Assembly: GCF_900091845.1 (NCBI RefSeq)
Contig: NZ_FMCI01000087.1
Span: forward strand, 1-55,792
Length of the DNA stretch: 55,792 nt
Direction of reading: 5' to 3'
DNA from: Streptomyces sp. SolWspMP-5a-2
GTDB lineage: Bacteria; Actinomycetota; Actinomycetes; Streptomycetales; Streptomycetaceae
A model generated the notes under the pieces. It was not told the DNA's origin. It did not search any database and saw nothing but the letters and a program-made list of their open reading frames with translations. Positions 38,476 to 46,947 of the stretch are shown here, in pieces. Position 1 is the stretch's first letter, and each line of letters begins with the position of its first letter. Made by a program: the position numbers and the translations under genes.

Positions 38476-39666
38476 TCAGCCGAGCCGCTCGTCCAGGTAG
38501 TCGCGCCAGCGCGCGGTGAACCGCTCCGGGGTGGTGCCGAGCACCTGCCGCAGCGCCTCGGCCACCGACCCCGACCGGCCCTGGTGGTCGCCCACCGCCC
38601 GGTAGAACCGGCCGAGCCGCTCCTCGCCCCACTCGTCGGCGATCATCCGGCAGGCCAGCCAGCCGCCCTCGTAGGCGCGCGCCAGCGCCGTCGCGTCGCT
38701 GCCGAACCCGAAGTCGTCGTCGGTCGGCAGCGCCTTCGGCGTCCGTCCCGCGGCCACCGCGCGCTCCAGCTCGGGCGCGGCCTGCCGCGGGGTGCGTCCG
38801 GTGCCCCGGTAGCCGACCCAGTCCGCGTACCCCTCGGAGAGCCAGAGCGGGGTGGCCGCGCTGGTGTGGGCGCGGCTGGCGACATGGGTCGTCTCGTGGG
38901 TGAGGACGACCTGTCTGCCGAGGTCGCCGAGGACCGCGTAGGCGTCCGGATTGACGATGACCCGGTCGGCCGGTGCCTTCGCCGCGCCGCCCACCTCGCC
39001 GGTGGTGACGGCGGCGATGCCCCGGTACGAGGACGGAGGCGTGCCCAGGAGCCCCGCCATGCCCTCCAGCGACCGCGGGACCAGCACCATGACGCGGGCC
39101 GCCCAGTCGCTCCCCCAGGCCCCGGAGACGGCCGGTACGGCCCGGTCGGCGAGGTCCGCGTAGGAGCGCAGGGCCGCCTGCGACTGCCCGACCCCCAGGA
39201 CCAGGGCGTGCGCCCCGCGCACGGCGGTCACCCGCCCCTGGTCCCAGAGCAGCTGCGGTGCCTTCGCGGCGGGCCGCTCGGCGTCCACGGACCACTGCCC
39301 GTCGGCCTTCCGGGACAGGGCCAGGGCGCGGTGCACGGTGACCGGGGCGCGGTCCCAGCCGCGCACCCGGTAGCTCAGCTCGGCGTCGGCGGTGGCGTCG
39401 TCGCCGGTGCCGCGCAGCGAGGTGACCCGGTACGACCAGGCGGCCAGCGGGACCGCGCGGAGGTTCTCGAACCAGCCGAGGGTGCCGGTGGCGAGGAAGG
39501 CGGCCCGGTCCCCGGCCAGGACGGCGGCGGCCCGCCGGTCCAGGACCCGCTGGAGCCGGGCGGTGTCGGCGTTCCCGGTGTGCCGCCCGCCGCACGACAC
39601 CAGACCGACCAGCAGCAGCGCGAGGAGCACCGCCGCCGTCCTCGATGCGCGCCCGCGACCAGCCAC
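38476..39666 (-). CDS. Lipoprotein with gluzincin metallopeptidase motif
   Basis: The 396-residue protein begins with a signal peptide and lipobox LLVGLVSC, so it is probably a membrane-anchored lipoprotein. It carries HETTH and, about 20 residues on, LSEGYADW, the HExxH...E zinc-ligand pattern of gluzincin peptidases. The upstream part (residues about 30-140) looks like a SnoaL/NTF2-type domain with LDRRAAAVLAGDRAAFLA. The start is GTG 39666, six bases after TACGAT (39678-39673); a frame extending to 40803 is antisense-like and lacks a start. The substrate is unknown. Confidence 0.85.
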   Translation of the reverse strand: MAGRGRASRTAAVLLALLLVGLVSCGGRHTGNADTARLQRVLDRRAAAVLAGDRAAFLATGTLGWFENLRAVPLAAWSYRVTSLRGTGDDATADAELSYRVRGWDRAPVTVHRALALSRKADGQWSVDAERPAAKAPQLLWDQGRVTAVRGAHALVLGVGQSQAALRSYADLADRAVPAVSGAWGSDWAARVMVLVPRSLEGMAGLLGTPPSSYRGIAAVTTGEVGGAAKAPADRVIVNPDAYAVLGDLGRQVVLTHETTHVASRAHTSAATPLWLSEGYADWVGYRGTGRTPRQAAPELERAVAAGRTPKALPTDDDFGFGSDATALARAYEGGWLACRMIADEWGEERLGRFYRAVGDHQGRSGSVAEALRQVLGTTPERFTARWRDYLDERLG

Positions 39667-39698
39667 GTCCTGATCGTACGGGCAGCGGCGCGGGGAGG

Positions 39699-40712
39699 TC
39701 AGACCCGCGTGACCGAGGAGATCGGCATCATGCCGACCCGGTCGTAGCGGACCGGGGCGCCCGGGTAGGGGGCGTGGATGACCTGGCCGCCGCCCACGTA
39801 CATCGCGACGTGGCTGGCGTCGGACCGGTAGGTGACCAGGTCGCCGGGGCGGGCTTGGGAGAGCGGGACGTGGTGCCCGGCGAACCGCTGCTGCTGCGAG
39901 GTGCGCGGCAGGGCGACCCCGGCCCGCGCGTACGACCACTGCATCAGGCCCGAACAGTCGAACCCGGAGGGCCCGTTGGCGCCCCACACGTAGGGCCTGC
40001 CGAGGGCGGAGCGGGCGGCGGCGACGGCGGCGGCCGCGCGGCCCGAGGGGGCGGCGGCGCCGGGGTCGGGGAGTTCCTCGCGGGTGCCCCGGGAGGCGCG
40101 GTCCCACGCGGCGCGTTCGGCGTGCGGCAGCGAGTCGAGGAGGCGGCGGGCGGTGGCGAGCTTGCGCTCGACGGTCCGCTTGTGGGTGGCCACCGCCCGG
40201 CGGCTGCGGTCCAGTTCGGCGAGGCTCCCGTCGGCCTCGGCGCGCTCCTGGTCCAGCTCGCGCAGGGCCGATCCGAGTTCCCGCAGCCGGCCGGCCTCGC
40301 GGGCGTTGATCCGGTCCAGGGCGGCGGCCTTGTCGAGGTACTCGGCCGGGTCGTCGGAGAACAGCAGCGCGAGCGAGGGGTCCATGCCGCCGGAGCGGTA
40401 CTGCGCCCCGGCCAGCGAACCGAGCTTGTCCCGCAGGGAGTTGATGCGCTCCTGCTGGCGGGCGATGCGGTCCTGGGTGGCGGAGAGCTCGCGGCGCAGC
40501 ACACCGGCGCGCTCCCCGGCCTTGTTGTAGGCCTCGGTCGCCTTCTCGGCCGCGGTGTAGAGCCGGTCCACCTCGGCGCGGGTGTCGGTGTGCGGGGCGG
40601 CGTCGGCCGGGACGGCGGAGAGTCCCGCCGCGGCGGCCGACAGCACGCACAGGGCGGTGCCGGCCCCCCGGTTGAACCCGGACGACGGTGCAAGGCGGCG
40701 ATGGGAACCCAC
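39699..40712 (-). CDS. NlpC/P60 cell-wall endopeptidase 1
   Basis: The 337-residue secreted protein has a signal peptide, a long coiled coil (about residues 45-180) and a C-terminal NlpC/P60 cysteine peptidase. Catalytic residues are in FDCSGLMQWSYARAG (Cys), ASHVAMYVGG (His) and VIHAPYPG. Such enzymes cut the peptide stem of peptidoglycan. I prefer the GTG at 40712 (VGSHRRL), by analogy with the paralogue's VASHRRP, though the ribosome site GGAAGGAG sits about 11 bases upstream. It lies in tandem with a second copy on the same strand. Confidence 0.92.
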   Translation of the reverse strand: MGSHRRLAPSSGFNRGAGTALCVLSAAAAGLSAVPADAAPHTDTRAEVDRLYTAAEKATEAYNKAGERAGVLRRELSATQDRIARQQERINSLRDKLGSLAGAQYRSGGMDPSLALLFSDDPAEYLDKAAALDRINAREAGRLRELGSALRELDQERAEADGSLAELDRSRRAVATHKRTVERKLATARRLLDSLPHAERAAWDRASRGTREELPDPGAAAPSGRAAAAVAAARSALGRPYVWGANGPSGFDCSGLMQWSYARAGVALPRTSQQQRFAGHHVPLSQARPGDLVTYRSDASHVAMYVGGGQVIHAPYPGAPVRYDRVGMMPISSVTRV

Positions 40713-40888
40713 GAGAAGCCGCACTCCTTCCGCTGGCGGACGAGGAACGCGGCAGACAGTAGCCCCGCGACCGGGGGTCGGCCAAAGACCGCCGTGCGCA
40801 CACACGGTGACGCCCCGCCTCTGACGCAGGTCATGGGCGGGGCGCGGGGTCAGCGAAGGCTCACCGGATTCGCCCGTTCGGGCGGTGT

Positions 40889-40918
40889 GTCGTCCGGATC
40901 CCGCGGGAGCCGGACGAC
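40889..40918 (-). terminator. Terminator after second NlpC/P60 gene
   Basis: GTCGTCCGG (40889-40897) pairs with CCGGACGAC (40910-40918); the loop itself contains TCCCGCGGGA, a palindrome. It lies just past the stop of the minus-strand gene ending at 40929, so it likely terminates it. Confidence 0.7.
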
Positions 40919-40928
40919 CGGGGCGGGC

Positions 40929-41963
40929 TCAGATACGGACGCCGAACTGGAACGGCATGTTGCCGATCGACTCGTAGCGGACGACGGTGCCGGTGCGCGG
41001 GGCGTGCAGCACCTGGCCGTTGCCCGCGTAGAGGCCGACGTGGTGCTGGTCGCCGTAGAAGATCACCAGGTCGCCGACCTTGAGGTCGCTCGCGCTGTAG
41101 ATCCGGGTACCGGCGTTGGCCTGGGCCTGGGAGGTGCGCGGGATGGTGACGCCGGCCTGGGCGTAGGCCCAGGAGGTCAGGCCCGAGCAGTCGAAGGAGG
41201 ACGGGCCGGTGGCGCCGTAGACGTAGGCGCTGCCCAGCTTGGTCTGCGCGGCGGAGAACGCGGCCCCGGCGCGGCCGGAGGCGCTGGGCACGTCGCCCAG
41301 GTCCACGCGGCTGCTGGAGGAGCGGCTGGCACGCTCGTCGGCGGCGGCGAGCGCGGCCCGCTCCTTCGCCGTCAGTGTGTTGAGCAGCTTCTGCGCCTCG
41401 GCGAGCTTGCCCTGGACTTCCTTCTTCTTCTTGCCCAGTTCGGTCCGGGTGGAGGCGAGGTCCTTGAGCTTGCCGGAGGCCTCGGAGCGCTCCTGGGCCA
41501 GCTCGCGCTGCTTCTGCTGGATCTTCTTCAGCGCCTCGACCTGCTGGCTGCTGAGCTGGTCGGCGGTGGACGCCTTGTCCAGGTAGTCGTCGGGGTCCGA
41601 CGACAGGAACAGCTGGAGCGAGGAGTCGATGGAGCCGGTGCGGTACTGGGCGGCCGCCGCGAGGCCCATGGAGTCACGCAGCTCGTTGAGCTCCTCCTGG
41701 CCGCGGGCGACGTTGTCCTGGATGCTGGAGATCTCCTTCTGGAGCTTCTCCTGCTTCTCCTTGGCGCCGTTGTACTTCTCGGTGGCCTGCTCCGCCTGCT
41801 CGTAGAGCTTGTCGACCTTGGACTTGACCTCGTCCTTGCTCAGCTTCTCGCTGGGTGCCGCGTTGGCGGCCTGGGAACTGAGCGCGACAGCGGCGGCGGC
41901 TGCGGTGGTGAGCACAGTCACACGAGCGCGGCTCGGCTGCTTCGGTCGACGATGGGACGCCAC
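40929..41963 (-). CDS. NlpC/P60 cell-wall endopeptidase 2
   Basis: The 344-residue protein is a paralogue of the previous one: signal peptide (VASHRRPKQPSRARVTVLTTAAAAAVALSS ... ANA), long coiled coil and NlpC/P60 domain with FDCSGLTSWAYAQAG, HHVGLYAG and VLHAPRTG. The start is GTG 41963 with AAGGAG upstream; ATG codons further up (42020) are not preferred. A clear promoter lies about 50-80 bases upstream. The pair is probably an old tandem duplication, and it resembles the M. tuberculosis Rv2190c position. Confidence 0.93.
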   Translation of the reverse strand: MASHRRPKQPSRARVTVLTTAAAAAVALSSQAANAAPSEKLSKDEVKSKVDKLYEQAEQATEKYNGAKEKQEKLQKEISSIQDNVARGQEELNELRDSMGLAAAAQYRTGSIDSSLQLFLSSDPDDYLDKASTADQLSSQQVEALKKIQQKQRELAQERSEASGKLKDLASTRTELGKKKKEVQGKLAEAQKLLNTLTAKERAALAAADERASRSSSSRVDLGDVPSASGRAGAAFSAAQTKLGSAYVYGATGPSSFDCSGLTSWAYAQAGVTIPRTSQAQANAGTRIYSASDLKVGDLVIFYGDQHHVGLYAGNGQVLHAPRTGTVVRYESIGNMPFQFGVRI

Positions 41964-42015
41964 GGACGCGGGCTCCTTCATGTGAGTGATCACCCGTTCG
42001 GAGGTTCGAGCCCAG

Positions 42016-42045
42016 ACCATAGTGATGTTCTTGTGATCAGTTCAA
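42016..42045 (-). promoter_or_regulatory. Promoter of NlpC/P60 gene 2
   Basis: On the minus strand TTGAAC (42045-42040) and TATGGT (42021-42016) are 18 bp apart, a good vegetative promoter. The GTG start follows after a leader of about 45 bases. The adjoining 42061-42180 is markedly AT-richer than its surroundings. I saw no c-di-AMP riboswitch. Confidence 0.7.
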
Positions 42046-42221
42046 ATCCTCGGGTGAAAAATGTCGGTCACCGACCGCATTCTTTACACTCAACACACGT
42101 GCAGTGATGCTCGATTGACGCTACGTTGCGTGACGAAACCATCAATTCGGGCATTGAACCTGTACGTTGACGATCGGGACAGAGGCCGGGAACGGCCCCG
42201 CCGCACCCGCCCGGACGGGCG

Positions 42222-43565
42222 TCAGATCAGCCGCTTGAGGAGCATCGCGGACGCGATCGGACGGGCGCCCGCGCGGGCCACCCCGTCGGCCACCTCACGG
42301 TCCGTGGAGGCCACGATGACCGGACGCCCCGGCGGCTCCGCGCGCACCAGCTGGCGGATCAACTCGTCGGCCGTGACGCCCGGTTTGGAGAACAGCACCC
42401 GCACCCCGCGCGGCGGCGCCAGCAGCACCGGGGCGAGCAGTTCGGCGCCGTCGAAGACACAGGTGACCTCGGCACCGGTCTGCGCGGCGAGCTGGGAGAG
42501 CTGGCCGAGCAGCCGCAACCGCTGCTTCTCCAGCGGCATCTGCGGATAACCGGTCTTGGTGACGTTGTAGCCGTCGACCACCAAGTGCGCCTGCGGCAGC
42601 GCGAGAAGCTGGTCCAGGACGGCGGGATCGTGCTCCGACAGCGCCCGCGCCGCGATGTCCTTCGGGGTCATCCGCCCCGGCTCGACGGCGTCCACCGTCT
42701 CCGCGGGCCGCACCGCGACCGGCGGCAGCGCCAGCTCCCGGCGCAGCCCCTGGGCCGCGTCCAGCACCGTGTCGAGCAGCAGCCGCAGCCGCATGTCCTC
42801 GACGCTGCGCCCCTCGCGCGCGGCCTTGCGGGAGGCCTCGAGCGCCGCCTCGGCCTCGCCGAGCCGCGCCTTGAGGCGCCGGGTCTCGCTCTCCGCCGCG
42901 GACACCTGGGTCTGCCCCTCGGCGCGCGCCGCCTCGGCCTCGCCGCGCAGCCTGCGCAGGGCGGCCTCGCCCCGCTTGACGTCGCTGAGGGCGGCGCGCA
43001 GTTTGCGCTGCAGCGCCTCAGCCTCCCGCCTGGCGGCGTCCAGGTCGGCGCGCAGCCGTTCGGTCTCGGCCCGGGTGTGGTCCCGGGCGGCGGCCAACTC
43101 CTGGCGCAGCCGGTCCAGTTCGGCGCGGCTCTCCTCGTCGGCGCGTTCGGCGTCGGCGCGCTGGGCCTCCTCGCCCGCGGCCGTGACCAGCTTCACCCAG
43201 CCGGTGGGGCGCAGTACGTAGGCCGCGGCCGCCACGTCGAGCGGGTCCGCGGCCGGGGGCGGGGCGCCGGAGTCGAGGGCGCCGGCGAGTTCCGGCTGGG
43301 CCTCTCTGAGCCGTTCCCCGATCCGCTGGCGGAAGAGGGCGTCGGTCTCCAGCGCGGAGGCCATGGCGTTGCCCGCGAACTTGGCGCGGCGGCTCGGCGT
43401 GAACCGGGCGTACTGCCGGAGCTGGGCGGGCAGCTCGCCGACGGTGAGTCCGCCGAAGCCGTCCGAGGCGATCTGGACGACCCGTTTGCGCACCCCGTCG
43501 GGCAGCGGACGGTCGAGCACCTCGGCGGCGCCGTCGCCCGGCGCCCCGCCCGTGGTCTCCACCAT
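42222..43565 (-). CDS. NYN-domain RNA-binding/nuclease-like protein
   Basis: The 447-residue protein has a helical N-terminal domain (about residues 15-140), a long coiled coil (about 150-290, with many EA/LR repeats) and a C-terminal NYN domain: AHLVVDGYNVTKTGYPQMPLEKQR, EVTCVFDGAELLA, GVTADELIRQLV and VIVASTDREVADG. NYN (PIN-like) domains are metal-dependent RNases in many families. The acidic residues are present, so nuclease activity is plausible. It lies immediately upstream of a zinc-ribbon gene on the same strand. Confidence 0.88.
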   Translation of the reverse strand: MVETTGGAPGDGAAEVLDRPLPDGVRKRVVQIASDGFGGLTVGELPAQLRQYARFTPSRRAKFAGNAMASALETDALFRQRIGERLREAQPELAGALDSGAPPPAADPLDVAAAAYVLRPTGWVKLVTAAGEEAQRADAERADEESRAELDRLRQELAAARDHTRAETERLRADLDAARREAEALQRKLRAALSDVKRGEAALRRLRGEAEAARAEGQTQVSAAESETRRLKARLGEAEAALEASRKAAREGRSVEDMRLRLLLDTVLDAAQGLRRELALPPVAVRPAETVDAVEPGRMTPKDIAARALSEHDPAVLDQLLALPQAHLVVDGYNVTKTGYPQMPLEKQRLRLLGQLSQLAAQTGAEVTCVFDGAELLAPVLLAPPRGVRVLFSKPGVTADELIRQLVRAEPPGRPVIVASTDREVADGVARAGARPIASAMLLKRLI

Positions 43566-43601
43566 CCGTCACACCCCTATGCCTGTGCGGGGCCGCTCCC
43601 G

Positions 43602-43841
43602 TCAGGAGTCGGTGCCCGGCCTGTCCACGAGTTCCACCTGGTCCACCGCGTTGCACCACCGGCAGCGCACCGACTCGATGGTCTCACTGACCACCTCGCG
43701 CTCCTCGACCTTGGGCTCACCGGCGAGGTCGAGGTGGACGTACTCCACGACCTTCGAGGAGCGGGTCACGTCGAAGCGGGTGAGGTTGCCGCAGAGCGTG
43801 CAGCGCCACCGCGTCGAGGCGGTCGGCAGGGGAACCGTCAT
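43602..43841 (-). CDS. Small zinc-ribbon protein
   Basis: The 79-residue protein has two CxxC pairs, CTLCGN near residue 14 and CRWC near 60, separated by a beta-rich acidic stretch; this is the zinc-ribbon pattern. Proteins of this size beside NYN genes are common in actinobacteria, but the role is unknown. It has a possible ribosome site GGAAAG about 15 bases before the ATG. Confidence 0.8.
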   Translation of the reverse strand: MTVPLPTASTRWRCTLCGNLTRFDVTRSSKVVEYVHLDLAGEPKVEEREVVSETIESVRCRWCNAVDQVELVDRPGTDS

Positions 43842-43998
43842 CGTGGCGTGTTCACTTTCCTTCTAGTGTCCGTGACGCGCCAGCTTCCCTGGAGCGTGTG
43901 GCGGTAACCCTACGGCCTGCCGGACCGTCGCCGCCCGCCTGTCCGCGGCGGCGAGGCGGCCGGGCCCGGTGCGTCCCGTTACGTCATGCTCTGTAGTC

Positions 43999-44742
43999 AT
44001 GACCAGCAACTGGAGCACGACGGCCGGTCCGCTCCCCGGCCAGGCCGCCAGACCCGCGGCCCCGGTCACCTACGGCCTGATCGCGCTGTGCTGTCTGACC
44101 TTCGCGATCAGCCCCGCGTCGGGCCTGAACCCCGGCTACGGCTCGGGGGACACCCTGCTCGCGGCCCAGCAGGAGTACTTCCGGCACTGGGGCGTCGTTC
44201 CAGCACAGTTGTTCGACTGGTCCCCCAGGGAGGCGCTCACCCCGGCCACGGCACTCTTCGTCCACGGAAGCTGGATGCATCTGCTGGGCAACATGCTCTT
44301 CCTCTACGTCTTCGGGGCCATGACCGAGGACCGCGTGGGCCGCCTGCGCTTCACCCTCTTCTACCTCTGCTCCGGCTACCTCGCCCTCCTCGGGTACGCC
44401 GTCGCCAACGCCACCTCGGAGCAGTCGCTGGTCGGCGCGTCCGGGGCGATCTCGGCGGTCCTGGGCGCGTTCCTGTTCCTCTTTCCCCGCGCCCGGGTCA
44501 CCAGTCTGCTGCCGTTCCTGTTCTTCCTGCCGCTGCGCTTCCCGGCCTGGCTGGTGCTGCCGTTCTGGGCGGCCCTGCAGTGGCTGGCGGCGGGCCGGGC
44601 CGAGGAGGGCCCCGGGGTCGCCTACCTCGCCCACCTGGTGGGCTTCGGGCTCGGCTTCCTCTACGCGTGGGTGGCCTTCGGCCGGACGACTAGAGTGAGG
44701 GCCGCCCCAGCTCCGGCTCCCGAGGGAGAGAACCAGCCGTGA
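43999..44742 (+). CDS. Rhomboid family intramembrane serine protease
   Basis: The 247-residue protein has about six membrane helices. The catalytic Ser lies in LVGASGAISAVLGAF and the His in AYLAHLVGFGLGF; the L1-loop motif HGSWMHLLGNMLFLYVFG is also typical. It cleaves substrates within the membrane. I start at ATG 43999; CATGCT eight bases upstream may act as a -10. Its last codon overlaps the next gene by four bases, so both are probably co-transcribed. The substrate is unknown. Confidence 0.94.
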   Translation: MTSNWSTTAGPLPGQAARPAAPVTYGLIALCCLTFAISPASGLNPGYGSGDTLLAAQQEYFRHWGVVPAQLFDWSPREALTPATALFVHGSWMHLLGNMLFLYVFGAMTEDRVGRLRFTLFYLCSGYLALLGYAVANATSEQSLVGASGAISAVLGAFLFLFPRARVTSLLPFLFFLPLRFPAWLVLPFWAALQWLAAGRAEEGPGVAYLAHLVGFGLGFLYAWVAFGRTTRVRAAPAPAPEGENQP

Positions 44743-45020
44743 TCACCGCGATCGTCCTCATCAAGACCAGCGTGGACCGGATCCCCGAGATCGCGGAGTC
44801 GATCGCGGCGCTGGAGTCGGTGAGCGAGGTGTTCTCGGTGACCGGCACCTACGACCTGATCGCGATGGTGCGGGTGCGCCAGCACGAGGACCTCGCGGAC
44901 GTCATCCCGGGGCGGATCAGCAAGATCCCCGGCGTCGAGGGCACCGACACCCACGTGGCCTTCCGCACCTACTCGCAGCACGACCTGGAGGCCGCCTTCG
45001 CCATCGGCCTCGACTCCTGA
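44739..45020 (+). CDS. Stand-alone Lrp/AsnC ligand-binding domain
   Basis: The 93-residue protein is only the RAM (AsnC) domain: AIVLIKTSVDRIPEIAESIAALESVSEVFSVTGTYDLIAMVRVRQHEDL. It lacks the DNA-binding domain of Lrp/AsnC regulators. Such proteins often bind small ligands or form oligomers with other factors. It starts at GTG overlapping the rhomboid gene by four bases. A partner regulator is not nearby. Confidence 0.9.
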   Translation: MITAIVLIKTSVDRIPEIAESIAALESVSEVFSVTGTYDLIAMVRVRQHEDLADVIPGRISKIPGVEGTDTHVAFRTYSQHDLEAAFAIGLDS

Positions 45021-45039
45021 CGTCCGCGACCGGCCGGCG

Positions 45040-46404
45040 TCAGCCCAGCGCGGGCACGCAGCGGCCGTTCTCGGTGCGGTAGCTCCACCGGGCGCCGTCC
45101 GCGACCAGCTCACGGACCGCCGTCACGAAGCGCTCGATGTGCTCGTCCGGGGTCCCCGCGCCGAAGCTCACCCGGATCGCGTTCAGGGACTTCTCGCCCG
45201 GCGCGGCCTCCGGTGCCCCGCACTCGCCCTGCGCCTCGGGGGCGCTGTCCAGCAGGGTGCGCACCAGCGGGTGGGCGCAGAACAGACCGTCCCGGACGCC
45301 GATGCCGTACTCGGCGGAGAGCGCGGCGGCGAAGTGGGAGCTGTTCCAGCCGTCGACGACGAACGAGAGCACCCCGACCCGCGGCGCGTCGTCGCCGAAC
45401 AGGGACAGCACGCGCACCTCGGGCACGTCCGCGAGCCCGGCCCTGACGGTGTCCACGAGGTGCTGCTCGCGGGCGACCAGGGTGTCGAAGCCCGCCTCGG
45501 TGAGCGCCTTGCAGGCGGCGGCGATGGAGTAGGCGCCGATCACGTTCGGGGAGCCCGCCTCGTGCCGGGCGGCGCTCTCGTGCCACTCCACGTCCACCCC
45601 GCCGTCCGCGCGCCGGGTGACCTTGCGGCTGGCGCCGCCGCCCGCGAGGTAGGGGTCGGCCGCGGTCAGCCAGTCGGCGCGGCCCGCGAGGACGCCGGAG
45701 CCGAACGGGGCGTACAGCTTGTGGCCGGAGAAGGCGACCCAGTCGACGTCGAGGTCCTGGACGGAGACCGGGTGGTGCGGGGCGAGCTGGGCGGCGTCCA
45801 GGACGATCCGGGCGCCGTGCGCGTGGGCGGCGGCGGCCAGCTCCCGCACCGGCCACAGCTCACCGGTGACGTTCGAGGCGCCGGTGACGCAGACCAGGGC
45901 CGGGCCGTGCGGGTCCCGGTCGGCGAGGGCCCGCTCCAGGGTCAGGACCGCCTGGCGCGGGGTGCGCGGGGCGTCCAGGTAGCTGACCCGGGCGTCCTTC
46001 CAGGGCAGCAGCGAGGCGTGGTGCTCGGTCTCGAAGACGAAGACCTGGCAGTCCTCGGGGAGCGCGGCGGCGAGGAGGTTCAGCGAGTCGGTGGTGGAGC
46101 GGGTGAAGACGAGCTGGTCGTCGGCGCGGCAGTCGAGGAACTCGGCGACGGTCCTGCGGGCGTTCTCGAAGAGGTCGGTGGAGAGCTGCGAGAGGTATCC
46201 GGCACCCCGGTGGACGCTGCCGTAGTAGGGGGCGTAGGCGGCCACGTCGTCCCAGACCCGCTGGAGGGCCGGGGCGCTCGCCGCGTAGTCGAGGGCCGCG
46301 TAGCCGACCTCGCCGCCGGTGACGAGCGGAACGGTCACGTCCCGGCCGAGGACGGGCAGCGGGGCACAGACGGAACGGTCGGCGGCAGCGGTGGGGACAG
46401 ACAT
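45040..46404 (-). CDS. Aminotransferase class V / cysteine desulfurase-like protein
   Basis: The 454-residue PLP enzyme has the fold-type I pattern: LDYAASAPALQRVWD, FTRSTTDSLNLLA, FETEHHASLLPW, VLDAAQLAPHHPVSV and the lysine in FSGHKLYAPFGSGVL. A relative of cysteine desulfurases, it lacks a clear mobile Cys loop, so the reaction is uncertain. The ATG at 46404 has CGGGAG upstream. A SAM-IV riboswitch begins about 470 bases upstream, so the gene is probably shut down by S-adenosylmethionine, which suggests a sulfur-metabolism role. Confidence 0.87.
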   Translation of the reverse strand: MSVPTAAADRSVCAPLPVLGRDVTVPLVTGGEVGYAALDYAASAPALQRVWDDVAAYAPYYGSVHRGAGYLSQLSTDLFENARRTVAEFLDCRADDQLVFTRSTTDSLNLLAAALPEDCQVFVFETEHHASLLPWKDARVSYLDAPRTPRQAVLTLERALADRDPHGPALVCVTGASNVTGELWPVRELAAAAHAHGARIVLDAAQLAPHHPVSVQDLDVDWVAFSGHKLYAPFGSGVLAGRADWLTAADPYLAGGGASRKVTRRADGGVDVEWHESAARHEAGSPNVIGAYSIAAACKALTEAGFDTLVAREQHLVDTVRAGLADVPEVRVLSLFGDDAPRVGVLSFVVDGWNSSHFAAALSAEYGIGVRDGLFCAHPLVRTLLDSAPEAQGECGAPEAAPGEKSLNAIRVSFGAGTPDEHIERFVTAVRELVADGARWSYRTENGRCVPALG

Positions 46405-46767
46405 GGCGAACTCCCGTGAGAGGACGGCGGAGTCGGCCGCGCGAGCGGGTACGGCTCGAACGCGGAAGGGCTCCGGGCGAGGAAGGGAAGAAGGGGTGCG
46501 GAGGCGGGGCTCGACGCCCTGGGCGGATCCGCGGAGTCCTGTCGTCCGCCCGGCGGGCGGGACCGGCGTCATCCGGTGCCGTCCTCCCGGCGGGCCGGCC
46601 GCGGACCCTCGTACGGGGCGTACGCGGGTCTGTGCCGGGTGCGGCGGGAGGACGTGCCGGGCGTCGCCGGGCGGACAGGGGTCCGCTGACGCGCCCTAGC
46701 GCATTCGCTTGCTCACGGAAGGCTCCTCGACGACCAGGACCCCTGGTGGCACGAGGGGTCCGCGCTT
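46405..46767 (-). other. Long leader between SAM-IV aptamer and gene
   Basis: Two mutually exclusive hairpins lie just after the aptamer: GGACCCCT (46737-46744) with AGGGGTCC (46754-46761), and ACCAGG (46733-46738) with CCTGGT (46742-46747). They may be the switch element. A seven-codon frame starts at 46716 (listed separately). The remaining 290 bases to the aminotransferase gene contain no recognised feature. Confidence 0.45.
46696..46716 (-). CDS. Possible seven-codon leader ORF
   Basis: GTG AGC AAG CGA ATG CGC TAG would give a six-residue basic peptide (MSKRMR). GAGGAG lies six bases upstream, a strong ribosome site. It falls right after the switching hairpins of the SAM-IV leader. It may be a translated leader that couples riboswitch state to the downstream gene. 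Such a short ORF can arise by chance. Confidence 0.35.
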   Translation of the reverse strand: MSKRMR

Positions 46768-46875
46768 GCCGTGGACCTCGCTGCCCACGGCCTGGTCTTC
46801 ACCCGGGGCACCCCGCCACGGACGGAGGGTTGCCGGACAGTCGGCCGGGGCCTCATGACTGTCACTCATGACCTG
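46768..46875 (-). ncRNA. SAM-IV riboswitch
   Basis: On the minus strand the sequence reads GGTCATGAGTGACAG, then GGCCCCGGCC, GTCCGGCAACCCTCC, GGCGGGGTGCCCCGGG and TGAAGACC, which is the conserved SAM-IV core pattern; P1 would pair GGTC (46873-46870) with GACC (46797-46794). An extra hairpin GCCGTGG/CCACGGC (46783-46789 with 46768-46774) follows. The class is known in actinobacteria ahead of sulfur genes. A -10-like CATAAG lies about 15 bases upstream. Confidence 0.85.
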
Positions 46876-46947
46876 CTCCGGAACTTATGCGAAACGCGCG
46901 CGGTCCCGCAACCCGTGTCCGGATCGCGGGACCGTGACGGCGTCCGG

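Noticed and set aside
42061..42180. AT-rich stretch as a sign of gene transfer
   Set aside because: It is a short promoter-proximal interval with conserved genes on both sides, so the base composition alone is not evidence.
41964..42221. A c-di-AMP riboswitch upstream of the NlpC/P60 gene
   Set aside because: Some Streptomyces hydrolase genes carry one, but its conserved blocks are not present here; a plain promoter is.
46405..46690. A protein gene in the long leader of the aminotransferase
   Set aside because: Open frames here are short or off-frame, and the aptamer and leader ORF explain the interval better.
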